From NCBI RefSeq assembly GCF_022878925.1, contig NZ_CP084627.1:868001-932000 (forward strand): 64,000 nucleotides of DNA, written 5' to 3'. The notes beneath the pieces were generated by a model that worked only from the letters and a program-made list of their open reading frames with translations, made no database searches and was not told where the DNA came from. Positions 53,060 to 61,566 of the stretch are shown here, in pieces (position 1 is the first letter of the stretch; each line of letters opens with the position of its first letter). The DNA comes from Caballeronia sp. TF1N1 (lineage in GTDB: Bacteria > Pseudomonadota > Gammaproteobacteria > Burkholderiales > Burkholderiaceae). The position numbers were made by a program, and so were the translations under genes.

Positions 53060-53326
53060 ATGGCGAAAGAAGAACTACTCGAACTCGACGGTATCGTTGA
53101 TGAAGTGCTTCCCGACAGTCGCTACCGCGTGACGCTGGACAATGGCGTCGTCGTGGGCGCATACGCCTCGGGCCGCATGCGCAAGAACCACATTCGTATT
53201 CTCGCGGGCGACCGCGTGACGCTGGAATTGTCGGTGTACGACCTGACCAAGGGCCGCATCAACTTCCGGCACAAGGACGAACGCGCAGGCAGCGGTGGCC
53301 CGCGTGCGCCGATGCGCCGTCGTTAA
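53060..53326 (+). CDS. infA: Translation initiation factor IF-1
   Basis: An 88-residue S1/OB-fold protein: [60 protein letters not shown]. It blocks the ribosomal A site during initiation. It has a basic tail of about 15 residues beyond the usual 72 ([12 protein letters not shown]) and no ribosomal-protein neighbours, which marks it as the second, stand-alone infA copy common in Burkholderiaceae. AGGAG precedes the ATG. It is divergent in sequence (LLELDG, ASGRM) from the classic MAKDDVIEMEG type. Confidence 0.95.
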   Translation: MAKEELLELDGIVDEVLPDSRYRVTLDNGVVVGAYASGRMRKNHIRILAGDRVTLELSVYDLTKGRINFRHKDERAGSGGPRAPMRRR

Positions 53327-53506
53327 GCGGCAACGTCGTACATGCTGTAACGGTTTGATCAGGAACGCGCCCGCCCGATCCGCGGCAAACGCGTGCATTA
53401 CCTTGAGCGGATCTTCACAACTTCGACGCGGCCGCTAGCCAGCCCGGTTGGGCAAACCGTCACGGCTGCGCCACGCGTCGATGTCTGTACGTTTCGCTTA
53501 ATCGAG

Positions 53507-54394
53507 CTATCGAGCGGCCCGCATCGCCAATATGGCGTCGAGGCCGATAGCGAAACCGTCTTCGTCATTGCTTGCCGAAACCAGGCTCGCGCGCCGTTGC
53601 ACGGCCTCCGACGCTTGCCCCATGGCAATCGACACACCCGCAATTTCGAACATGGCGACATCGTTTCCCATGTCGCCGAGCACGGCCACACGATCCAGCG
53701 GCACATTCGCGCGCTTCGCCAGCTCGCGCACGGCGTCGCCCTTATTGGCTTCGAGGCTCGTGACATCGAGGTAATAGGTTTGCGAACGCGCCGCGTGTGC
53801 GCGATCCTTCAGTTGCTCCTCCAACTGTTTCTCGACCTTTTCGATCAGCGTTGCATTCGAAGTCGAACCGACGATCTTGTCCACCGCCGACAGATCGAGT
53901 TCGTCGAAGCGCTGTACGCGCACGCCTTCGTAGCCCACGGTGCGCGTTTCGAGCGGCACGTATTCGCCATCGGGATTGGTCAAGTACCAGTTATCGTCGA
54001 TGAACACCCAGGCATCCACGCCGGTTTCGGCAAGCGTGTCCAGCGCGGTCTGCACGGCATCGCGCGGCAGTTTGTGCGCGGCGAACGTTTCCCACGTTCC
54101 CGGCTGAACCAGACTGCCGCCGTTGTAGGACCCAAACGGCAAATCCACGCCGAGCGTCTTCACGATATGACGCATGCCCTTGCCCGGCCGGCTGCTCGCC
54201 ACCGTGAACTGCACGCCCGCTTCGCGCAGGCGCCGCACGGCGTCGACGGCTTTGTCGCCGAGCGTCTTGTCGGTGTAGAGCAGCGTGCCGTCGCAATCGG
54301 TGACGACGAGTTCGACCTTCGCGAGCGCCTCGAACGCGGCGGCGCCGTCGCCGGTTGCGCTATGGAGGCCGTAGCGGATATCGGCGGCGCTCAT
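53507..54394 (-). CDS. HAD family hydrolase (Cof/sugar-phosphatase type)
   Basis: The product is 295 residues from ATG 54394. HAD motif I VVTDCDGTLLYTDKTL has the nucleophilic and second Asp, motif II is TVASSRPGKGM, and the C-terminal GDMGNDVAMFEIAGVSIAMG is motif IV. A C2 cap of the Cof type lies between. Family members remove phosphate from sugar phosphates, FMN or PLP. The start overlaps the ppgK stop by four bases (ATGA). Placement after zwf and ppgK suggests a sugar-phosphate phosphatase that balances glucose phosphorylation, though this is inference. Confidence 0.88.
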   Translation of the reverse strand: MSAADIRYGLHSATGDGAAAFEALAKVELVVTDCDGTLLYTDKTLGDKAVDAVRRLREAGVQFTVASSRPGKGMRHIVKTLGVDLPFGSYNGGSLVQPGTWETFAAHKLPRDAVQTALDTLAETGVDAWVFIDDNWYLTNPDGEYVPLETRTVGYEGVRVQRFDELDLSAVDKIVGSTSNATLIEKVEKQLEEQLKDRAHAARSQTYYLDVTSLEANKGDAVRELAKRANVPLDRVAVLGDMGNDVAMFEIAGVSIAMGQASEAVQRRASLVSASNDEDGFAIGLDAILAMRAAR

Positions 54395-55236
54395 GCTTGC
54401 GCTCCCTTTTCCTTCTCCGCGTGCTGCGTATTGAAATGCGGCAACTGACGCGTTTCCCGCACGGAACGCGGATGCCAGAGCTTCGCGCCGCCTTCGATGC
54501 CCGCCGCGTTCGACACCACCGCCACGTTCGGCGGTAACTCGAACTTCAGATTCGCGGCATTGCCGCCGCCGATCCACAGCTTGTCGTAATTCACGAGCGA
54601 CGACAGAATGCCGATGACCTTCTGTACGCGCTTGTTCCAGCGTTTATTGCCCGCCTTCTCGCGCGCCGCCGCGCCGATGTATTGGTCATACGCGTCGCCC
54701 TTCTTCGACACCGGATGATGCGCGAGTTCCAGATGCGGCATGAGTTCGCCGTCGCGAAAGAGCGCGGTGCCGGCGCCGGTGCCAAGCGTCAGCACGAACT
54801 CCAGGCCGCGCCCTTCGATAGCCGCGAGCCCCTGCATTTCGGCATCGTTGATCATGCGCACGGGCACGCCGCCGACGCGCTGCGAGATCAAATCCGCGAG
54901 CGGGATGCCGTTCCAGTATTCGTTGCCGAGATTGGGCGCGGTCAGGACGACGTTGTTGCGCACCACGCCCGGAAAGCCGATGGAAATATGCGTCGGCGGT
55001 TCGGCAACGAGCGGCTCGACCAGCTTGATGAGCGTATCGACGAGCACTTCGGGCGTCGCCGGATGCGGCGTTGCCACGCGCAGGCGATCGCTCTTCATTT
55101 CGCCTTCTTCCGAGATGATCGCGGCTTTCAAGCCCGTACCGCCCACGTCGATGGCGAGAATGCGCTCGGCGCGCGCGGCGCCTTTGTCGATGGTCGTGCG
55201 GCTCTTGGTTTTTTTCGCTACGGATGTCGTGCTCAC
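54391..55236 (-). CDS. ppgK: Polyphosphate glucokinase (ROK family)
   Basis: A 281-residue kinase: N-terminal phosphate loop ILAIDVGGTGLKAAII, GFPGVVRNNVVLTAPNLGNEY, the catalytic Asp in RMINDAEMQGLAAI, and FVLTLGTGAGTALF followed by HLELAHHP. LELAHHP-K-GDAYDQYIG-type text is characteristic of polyphosphate-using glucokinases rather than the ATP-only ROK enzymes. The start is probably GTG 55236, eight bases after AGGGGA; the upstream ATG frame overlaps zwf. It makes glucose 6-phosphate for zwf, 17 bases upstream in the same operon. Confidence 0.9.
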   Translation of the reverse strand: MSTTSVAKKTKSRTTIDKGAARAERILAIDVGGTGLKAAIISEEGEMKSDRLRVATPHPATPEVLVDTLIKLVEPLVAEPPTHISIGFPGVVRNNVVLTAPNLGNEYWNGIPLADLISQRVGGVPVRMINDAEMQGLAAIEGRGLEFVLTLGTGAGTALFRDGELMPHLELAHHPVSKKGDAYDQYIGAAAREKAGNKRWNKRVQKVIGILSSLVNYDKLWIGGGNAANLKFELPPNVAVVSNAAGIEGGAKLWHPRSVRETRQLPHFNTQHAEKEKGAQA

Positions 55237-55253
55237 GCTTTTCGTCCCCTTGA

Positions 55254-56834
55254 TCAGTCGGTTTTCTTGATGGTGTCGGTAAGCGAGCGCCACGCGCGGC
55301 CATCGGCTGCGAGCAGCTTGTCGGATTCCTCGGGCCCCGCGCTACCGGCCGGATAGCCGTGCACCTCGACCTCGCCGTCATGCGGATGCAGTACGTCGTC
55401 CACCGCGGCCCATGCCGTCTCGATGCTGTCCGCGCGCTGAAACAGCGTCTCGTCGCCGAGCATGCAGTCGTAGAGCAGCGTCTCGTAACCGACGTTGGCG
55501 CGCTCCGCGAAGAAATCGCCGTAATTGAACGCCGAGCGCACCGCGCCGATCTGCATGATCGGTCCCGGCACCTTCACGTTGAAGTCGAAACTCGTGCCGT
55601 GCGCCGGATCGATACGTAGCGTGAAGACGTTGGGCGTGAGTTCATCGACGGGCGTGTCGCGGAACAGGCGAAACGGCACGGCCTTGAGATAGATCGAAAT
55701 CTCCGTGCGGCGCTCGGTCAAACGCTTGCCAGTGCGCAAGTAAAACGGCACGCCCGCCCAGCGCCAGTTGTCCACATAGACGCGCGCCGCGGCATAGGTT
55801 TCGGTGCGGCTGTCTTTGGCGACGCCGTCTTCTTCCTTGTAACCTTTGCCCGCTGGACCGTCCTCGTACTGGCCGAATACGACGTCTTGAGGATGCAGCG
55901 GCACGATTGCATCGAACACCTCGGCTTTCTTGTCGCGCACGGTTTCGGCGTCGAAGGAATTGGGCGGCTCCATTGCCACCATGCCGAGCAACTGGAACAG
56001 ATGGTTCGGCAGCATGTCGCGAAATGCGCCGGTCTGTTCGTAGAAGCTGCCGCGCCCTTCCACTCCGATGGTTTCCGCCGCCGTGATCTGCACGTGATCG
56101 ATGTACTCGCGCCGCCACATCGGCTCGAACATGGCGTTGGCGAAGCGCACGGCGAGAATGCTCTGCACCGTGTCCTTGCCGAGAAAATGGTCGATGCGAT
56201 AAACCTGCGACTCCGACGCATACGAAAGAATGCAGCGATTGAGCTCCTGCGCCGTGGCCAGGTCGGTACCGAACGGCTTCTCGATGACGAGGCGGCGGAA
56301 GCTGCCGTCCTTCTCTTCCAGCAGGCCCGCGCTGCCGAGATGCTCGACGATAGGTCCGAAGAACCGCGAGCTCACCGCCAGATAGAACACGACGTTGCCG
56401 CCCTTGGCCTTTGCGAGCCGGCTTTTGAGGCGCTCGAAGGTTTCGTCTTCGGTGAATTCGCCCGCGAAGTATTCGAGCCGCTCGGTGACCCAGCTCCACG
56501 CTTTTTCGTTGAGTTGCGACGTGTGGAACGTGCTCGCTTTGTCGGCGGCGAACTTGCGTAGCGACTGCGTCAGCTCATCGCGCCAGTCGGCGGTTTCGCG
56601 CTCGCCATGATTGACGCCGATGATCTGCATGCCGTCGTCGAGCAGGCCATCCGATGCGAGGTTGTAGAGCGCGGGCATCAGGAGCCGCTTGGTGAGATCG
56701 CCGCCCGCGCCGAAGATGACCAGCGTGCAAGGCGGCGCGGGATGCTTGCCGGCAAGCGGCGTGGCCTGTTCCGGCTTTTGCCCGCTCAATTGCGTTGGAT
56801 TCGATTGCTGTGCTTCGTTGTTCTCGTTCGGCAT
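55254..56834 (-). CDS. zwf: Glucose-6-phosphate 1-dehydrogenase
   Basis: A 526-residue enzyme, the first step of the pentose phosphate/Entner-Doudoroff route. VIFGAGGDLTKRLLMPALYN is the coenzyme fold, IEKPFGTDLATAQELN holds the Lys, and RIDHFLGKDTVQSIL is the catalytic signature with its His. A 35-residue Gln/Pro-rich N-terminal tail precedes the core. The start at 56834 has AAGGGG about ten bases upstream. It leads the zwf-ppgK-HAD operon and diverges from the NAT gene. Confidence 0.96.
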   Translation of the reverse strand: MPNENNEAQQSNPTQLSGQKPEQATPLAGKHPAPPCTLVIFGAGGDLTKRLLMPALYNLASDGLLDDGMQIIGVNHGERETADWRDELTQSLRKFAADKASTFHTSQLNEKAWSWVTERLEYFAGEFTEDETFERLKSRLAKAKGGNVVFYLAVSSRFFGPIVEHLGSAGLLEEKDGSFRRLVIEKPFGTDLATAQELNRCILSYASESQVYRIDHFLGKDTVQSILAVRFANAMFEPMWRREYIDHVQITAAETIGVEGRGSFYEQTGAFRDMLPNHLFQLLGMVAMEPPNSFDAETVRDKKAEVFDAIVPLHPQDVVFGQYEDGPAGKGYKEEDGVAKDSRTETYAAARVYVDNWRWAGVPFYLRTGKRLTERRTEISIYLKAVPFRLFRDTPVDELTPNVFTLRIDPAHGTSFDFNVKVPGPIMQIGAVRSAFNYGDFFAERANVGYETLLYDCMLGDETLFQRADSIETAWAAVDDVLHPHDGEVEVHGYPAGSAGPEESDKLLAADGRAWRSLTDTIKKTD

Positions 56835-57055
56835 GACTCGTTTGCCCCTTGATCGTTTTGTGCAGTACTCAGGACAGACCCCGAGCGACACGGCACAGTT
56901 CAAAAGCTTGCAGTGCTTTGCGGTAGAAGCAATAAAGACGTATGGTTTTTGTAATTCGCAACCTTACGTGTCGTAAAATATGCGCGCCAGCGGCGTGGGT
57001 ACGGGCGGTGCGGGGCATGCGTCATCATCAACCATCAATGCGACACGGACCTCAC

Positions 57056-57898
57056 ATGAATGCCGACGATACCAAGATCGACCTGCCCGCCTATTACAAA
57101 CGCATCGGCTACGAACAAACGCAGCATACGGGGGCCACGCTCGAAACACTGCGCGCCCTGCATGCGCTGCACCCGCAAGCCATCCCGTTCGAAAATCTCG
57201 ATGTCCTGCTCGGCCGTCCCGTTCGCCTAGATCTTGCCTCGGTTCAGCGCAAGCTCGTGACCAATGCGCGCGGCGGCTATTGTTACGAACACAATCTGCT
57301 GTTCCGCAGGGTACTAGAAGCGCTCGGTTTTCGCGCGCGAGGTTACGCGGGACGTGTGCTGTGGGGCCGCGACGATCCCGCCATGCCGCCGCGTGCCCAC
57401 ATGCTGCTGATCGTCGATCTCGACGAAGGTCCCTTCCTCACGGATGTCGGTTTCGGCGGCATGACGCTCTCCGCGCCGCTCGCGCTCAAGTCCGGGCTTG
57501 AACAGATCACGCCGCATGGCGCGTTCCGGCTCGACGGCATCGAAACCGGAACCATGCTGCCGGGCTACATTCTGAACGCCTATATCGACGGCGACTGGAA
57601 GCCGGTCTATCGCTTCGACCTCGATCCGCAATATGACGTCGACTACGAGATGTCGAACCATTTCGTGTCGACTTACCCGAGTTCCGTCTTCGTGAACAAC
57701 CTGCTCGCGGCACGTCTTGCGCCCGGCAAGCGTTACGGGCTTTTCAACCGGCGCCTGAGCGTGCACGACGACCGCGAAGGCACCAGTCATCGCGAACTGA
57801 AGACGATAGAAGAACTAAGGCGTGTGCTGTCGGAAGAGTTCGCCATTCGTCTGCCGGATGCCGCCGATCTCGATGGCGCGCTCGCGCGGCTTCCGTAA
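57056..57898 (+). CDS. nat: Arylamine N-acetyltransferase
   Basis: A 280-residue NAT: the catalytic triad is Cys76 in RGGYCYEHN, His115 in PPRAHMLLIV and Asp130 in FLTDVGFGG. PFENLDVLLGRPVRLDL precedes the active site, as usual. NATs move acetyl (or other acyl) groups from CoA to arylamines and hydrazines. The start at 57056 matches the family N-terminus (LPAYYKRIGYE); the longer frame is not needed. It lies about 50 bases before the PBP gene in the same direction. Confidence 0.94.
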   Translation: MNADDTKIDLPAYYKRIGYEQTQHTGATLETLRALHALHPQAIPFENLDVLLGRPVRLDLASVQRKLVTNARGGYCYEHNLLFRRVLEALGFRARGYAGRVLWGRDDPAMPPRAHMLLIVDLDEGPFLTDVGFGGMTLSAPLALKSGLEQITPHGAFRLDGIETGTMLPGYILNAYIDGDWKPVYRFDLDPQYDVDYEMSNHFVSTYPSSVFVNNLLAARLAPGKRYGLFNRRLSVHDDREGTSHRELKTIEELRRVLSEEFAIRLPDAADLDGALARLP

Positions 57899-57948
57899 CG
57901 CATCGAGCGCAACGCCGATCCCACTCCCAGCACACGCACGAGACCACG

Positions 57949-59652
57949 ATGCTCAAGAAAAAGACGCGCGGCGGCAGCGATTTTCAGACTCATCATCGCA
58001 GTACGATGCTCGCGCGGCAGTTGCCCGCGTGGCGTTCGCAACTCGTGGTGATCGGCCTTGCCGCGGCTTTTTTCGCGCTCGCCGGACGAGCGGCGTGGGT
58101 GCAGGTGGTCGACCGCGAGTTCTATATCGGCGAAGGCCAGAAGCGCTATCAGCGCACGCTCTCCTTGCAGGCGACGCGCGGCAAGATAGTGGACCGTCAC
58201 GGCGCCATGCTCGCCGTCAGCCTGTCGACGTATGAAGTCTGGGCAAGCCCGAAACTCTTCGACGGCACGCGCGGCGACGACATCGCCCAACTGCTCGGCA
58301 TGCCCGCGCGCGATTTGCAAAGACGCGTCGAAACCGGCCGCAGCTTTGTATTGCTCAGGCGGCAAGTGGAGGCCGAGACAGCGGAGAAGATCGCGCAGAT
58401 TGGGCGCGCGGGCATCACGCTCGTGCCGGACACCAAGCGCTTTTATCCGGAAGGCGAATCGGCGGCGCATATCGTCGGCTTCACCGACAACGAGGACAAC
58501 GGTCAGGAAGGCGTCGAACTCGCGGCGAACGCGCGTCTGACAGGCGAAGCGGGTCAGCGCGAAGTAATTCGCGACCGGCTCGGGCGCGTGATATCGCAGA
58601 TCGGCGAGCCCGACTTGCCGCAAAACGGCGAGACCATTGCGCTCACCATCGACCGGCGCATTCAGCAGCTTGCGCATACGCATCTGAAGGCGGCAATTGC
58701 GAAGCATCGGGCGCGCGCGGGCAGTGTCGTCGTGCTCGACGCCAAGACCGGCGAAGTGCTCGCGCTCGCCAACTATCCGACCTTCGATCCGAACGACCGC
58801 AGCCATTTGACCGGAGAGCAACTGCGCAATCGCGCGCTCACCGATACCTTCGAGCCCGGCTCCACCATCAAGCCGCTGGTCGCCGCGTTGTCCATCGACC
58901 TCGGCAAGGCGCGGCCGGAGACGCGCATCGATACGTCGCCCGGCACGCTCAAGATCGGCCCGAACGTGATCCACGATACGTCGAATCACGGCGTCATCAC
59001 CGTGTCGGAGGCGGTGCAGATGTCGAGCAACGTCGCGCTCACGAAGCTCGCGCTGCAGATTCCCGCGCAGACCATCTGGGACAAGTACCGCGATTACGGC
59101 ATCGGCCGCGCGCCGGAGCTGACTTTTCCGGGCGCGGCGGTCGGCAGGTTGCGCGCGCCCGAACGCTGGAAGCCGATCGAGCAGGCGACCATGGCTTATG
59201 GCTACGGCATGTCGCTGTCGCTCGTGCAGATTGCGCAGATTTATACGGCCTATGCCGGCGACGGGCGCTTTCGCGCGGCCACGCTTATTCAGGGCGAAAC
59301 GCGCCGCGACCCGTTGCAGGTCACGAAGCCCGCCACCGCGAAGGCCGTGCGCAACATGCTGGAAATGGCGATGGGACCGAACGGCACCGGCCGCGCCGCC
59401 GCGGTCGAAGGCTATCGCGTGGGCGGCAAGACCGGCACGGCGAGGAAGCAGATCGGGCGGTCGTATGCGGCGAACAAGTATCGCGCGTCGTTCGTCGGCA
59501 TCGCGCCGATGAGCGATCCACGCGTGATCGTCGCGGTAATGATCGACGAGCCGTCGGGCACGACGTATTACGGCGGGACAGTGGCGGGGCCGGTGTTCTC
59601 TGGCATCGTCGGCGCGACATTGCCATTGCTGGGCGTGCCGCCGGATGCTTGA
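57949..59652 (+). CDS. Class B penicillin-binding protein, FtsI/PBP3-like
   Basis: A 567-residue transpeptidase. One N-terminal membrane anchor (QLVVIGLAAAFFALAGRAAW) is followed by the dimerisation module with RGKIVDRHGAMLAVSLSTY, and the transpeptidase domain has SxxK at Ser305-Lys308 (STIKP), SSN at 359-361 and KTG at 494-496. It cross-links peptidoglycan during septation. The gene is outside the division-and-cell-wall cluster, next to NAT, so it is likely a second FtsI-type copy. A paralogue could alter beta-lactam targets or act under special growth conditions. No good ribosome-binding site precedes the ATG. Confidence 0.9.
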   Translation: MLKKKTRGGSDFQTHHRSTMLARQLPAWRSQLVVIGLAAAFFALAGRAAWVQVVDREFYIGEGQKRYQRTLSLQATRGKIVDRHGAMLAVSLSTYEVWASPKLFDGTRGDDIAQLLGMPARDLQRRVETGRSFVLLRRQVEAETAEKIAQIGRAGITLVPDTKRFYPEGESAAHIVGFTDNEDNGQEGVELAANARLTGEAGQREVIRDRLGRVISQIGEPDLPQNGETIALTIDRRIQQLAHTHLKAAIAKHRARAGSVVVLDAKTGEVLALANYPTFDPNDRSHLTGEQLRNRALTDTFEPGSTIKPLVAALSIDLGKARPETRIDTSPGTLKIGPNVIHDTSNHGVITVSEAVQMSSNVALTKLALQIPAQTIWDKYRDYGIGRAPELTFPGAAVGRLRAPERWKPIEQATMAYGYGMSLSLVQIAQIYTAYAGDGRFRAATLIQGETRRDPLQVTKPATAKAVRNMLEMAMGPNGTGRAAAVEGYRVGGKTGTARKQIGRSYAANKYRASFVGIAPMSDPRVIVAVMIDEPSGTTYYGGTVAGPVFSGIVGATLPLLGVPPDA

Positions 59653-59776
59653 GCGGGCGCGCACTTTGCTGCCCATTCATCGAGCGCGAACCTTGCCGCA
59701 TGGCCGCCTTATCGAACTGTAAAGGCCCTGTGCTCTAATGCGGGTTCGCAGAGAACAACGGTCATTCGGGAGACTC

Positions 59777-60109
59777 ATGAAGAAATATGTCGCGGCGCTA
59801 GCGCTGCCTTTGCTCATTACCGCGTGCGGCCGTTTTCATAATGCCGATGCCGGGCAACCCGAAGTCGAAGCCGCATCCACGGATAACCGGGTCGGCGAGA
59901 TCGTCCAGTGCATCACCGACGAAGCAAGGAAGCACGACACCAAATACAAGTCGACGCCAATCCCGCAGGGCACCATGCTCGAATTCGGCGATTCGAACGT
60001 CGTCAAGGTCCGCTACGACAACGGCGAGACCACGTACCGCTTTTATCCCGGCGAGCGCCACGCATCGAATCTTTGGATCGAAGGCGCTGGCAAGAAGTGC
60101 GCGCCCTGA
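59777..60109 (+). CDS. Putative small lipoprotein
   Basis: A 110-residue protein with an N-terminal signal (KKYVAALALPLLITACGRF) whose LITAC is a lipobox; Cys at residue 17 would be lipidated. The rest is a small hydrophilic domain with one further Cys pair (VQCITDEARK and KKCAP), perhaps a disulfide. GGGAGA precedes ATG 59777. It is followed six bases later by another small gene, so the two probably form a unit. I recognise no family. Confidence 0.75.
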   Translation: MKKYVAALALPLLITACGRFHNADAGQPEVEAASTDNRVGEIVQCITDEARKHDTKYKSTPIPQGTMLEFGDSNVVKVRYDNGETTYRFYPGERHASNLWIEGAGKKCAP

Positions 60110-60115
60110 GTCCAA

Positions 60116-60385
60116 ATGCGCTCGACCAAAGCCATCAACGCCGTCGAACGGCTTAAAACGCGTAGCGGCAACGCCCACTATGCGGCCGTCTCCATGCCCG
60201 GCGGCTACTTCTATCTAATCGAACGATCGGCGGAAGGCTCGCGCAAGATCTCCGAGCCAATGCCAATGGACGATTTCGTCGCCTTCGTCAACGCGCGCGA
60301 GCCCGGCAAGCCGCGCAAGGTCAGCAAGCTCGACGAGGCGCTCGAAGCGCAGATCAGCCGCAGCGGCAAGCGCGCGTCCGAGTAG
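60116..60385 (+). CDS. Hypothetical small basic protein
   Basis: The 89-residue protein begins six bases after the lipoprotein stop, in the same direction, and is probably co-transcribed. It is charged, with a short beta segment (HYAAVSMPGGYFYLIERSAE) and a helical Lys/Arg/Glu-rich C-terminus. No signal peptide, membrane helix or family is recognised. The ATG has no independent ribosome-binding site, which suits coupling to the lipoprotein gene. Confidence 0.65.
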   Translation: MRSTKAINAVERLKTRSGNAHYAAVSMPGGYFYLIERSAEGSRKISEPMPMDDFVAFVNAREPGKPRKVSKLDEALEAQISRSGKRASE

Positions 60386-60721
60386 CAGTTTCGTCTTCGC
60401 GGGTAGTCCCGCATCCTTCCGAATCTCATCAGCCCTTTGCGCGGCGCAGCGCACATAGCGCCGCACCGCGCCTGCTTGAATGTGCGATGCCAGACGGAGC
60501 GCCGCCTCGCCGTTTGCGACTATTTTTTCAACGATTCGCAAGGCGTTGACATGGGGATGTCGTCGCCGCACGAGTCGTGAAAACAAAGACGAGTAAGGGG
60601 CGCTCACGACGGTTCGACCAGAGCCGGCGTGGGTGATCGGGGTACGGGGTGAAGCGGCTACGGCGTAGCGCGACGATGAGCGAATTCATCGGGTGCTTGC
60701 CTGCCGAGAGGAAGACCACAA
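60386..60721. other. Spacer between two small hypothetical genes
   Basis: About 335 bases with no supported gene, RNA or repeat; the end carries a GAGGAAGA ribosome-binding site for the next gene. Confidence 0.45.
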
Positions 60722-61030
60722 ATGAAAAAAAAGAAAAGTGAGACCAAGGGCAGTCTCTTGCCCTCGGCCATGGCGGATCTCGAACTTCAGCATATCGAGC
60801 GCGCAGTCGCGCAGCTTCGCACGATGAACAACCAGTCTTCCGGCACGCTCAACGTCGACTATTGGCGCGAGCGGCTTGCGGCGGTATCGGCGGGATTCGC
60901 GCTCGTGCCGGCGCAGAAGCAGCGCATCGAAGCGCTTTCGACGGCGCTCGATTCCGTGAGCAGCAAAGGGCCGAGCGGCCCGGGAAGCCGCAAGAAATCC
61001 ACGAACAGGCTGTGGGCGAAAGCGGCCTAA
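60722..61030 (+). CDS. Hypothetical small protein
   Basis: A 102-residue protein with a very basic N-terminus (KKKKSETKG) and a central helical region (SAMADLELQHIERAVAQLRT) that looks like a coiled coil, ending in Ser/Gly/Lys-rich text. GAGGAAGA lies before the ATG. No family is recognised. A strong stem-loop begins inside its last codons and includes the stop codon in its loop. Confidence 0.6.
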   Translation: MKKKKSETKGSLLPSAMADLELQHIERAVAQLRTMNNQSSGTLNVDYWRERLAAVSAGFALVPAQKQRIEALSTALDSVSSKGPSGPGSRKKSTNRLWAKAA

Positions 61031-61044
61031 AAACCGCTTTCGCC
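61015..61044 (+). terminator. Stem-loop overlapping a stop codon
   Basis: GGCGAAAGCGG and CCGCTTTCGCC form a perfect 11-base stem around an 8-base loop containing the TAA stop at 61028-61030. There is no T-run after it, so it may stabilise the 3' end rather than terminate by itself. Confidence 0.55.
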
Positions 61045-61192
61045 ACTCGCGCCGGGCGGCGCGAAATTCCGCGCTTCGGCGCGCGCTATTGTCATATCCG
61101 TTCGCGCGAAAGCTGCGCGAGGGGTTCCCGGTGCTCACTGCCGGGCATCGTTCCTGCTCGATGAAAGGTCATCGATTCGTACAGGGAACGCC

Positions 61193-61504
61193 ATGTCCAA
61201 CACATCACACCGCACCTCGAAGATGGTCGCTGCTATCGTTGCCATCGGCACGACGGTGTTCAGCACTTACGGCTTTGCGCAGATCGTCCAGGGCTCCGGC
61301 TCCGACTCGCAAGAAAGTCGCGCCTCGGATTCGACTTCGCGTGCGAATCCGGCGGGCGTGACGGTGCATGAGTCGCAAAAGCCGCAATCGAAGGATGCGG
61401 CGGGCGCGGCGCGAGGCCCCAGCGCCGGCAAGGATCACAAGACCGATGGCGCGGGCGGGTTCAACAACGGCCTATACGGCACGGGAGCTGGCAACAATAA
61501 ATAA
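61193..61504 (+). CDS. Small secreted low-complexity protein
   Basis: A 103-residue protein with an N-terminal signal-like helix (MVAAIVAIGTTVFSTYGFAQ) and probable cleavage after FA-Q. The mature part is Ser/Gly/Asn/Lys-rich and unstructured (KDAAGAARGPSAGKDHKTDG). AGGGAA precedes the ATG. Family is unknown; small secreted proteins like this are often of cell-surface or stress function, which the sequence cannot confirm. It converges on the FNT gene. Confidence 0.65.
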   Translation: MSNTSHRTSKMVAAIVAIGTTVFSTYGFAQIVQGSGSDSQESRASDSTSRANPAGVTVHESQKPQSKDAAGAARGPSAGKDHKTDGAGGFNNGLYGTGAGNNK

Positions 61505-61525
61505 GGCGTGTGGTCGGATAGCGAT

Positions 61526-61553
61526 CAGGGCGTTGCCGGTACCCGACGCCCTG
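61526..61553. terminator. Stem-loop between convergent small secreted protein and FNT genes
   Basis: CAGGGCGT and ACGCCCTG are perfect 8-base arms around a 12-base loop, midway between the two stop codons. It lacks a T-run and is probably a weak bidirectional terminator. Confidence 0.55.
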
Positions 61554-61566
61554 CCCCGCCTATCCG

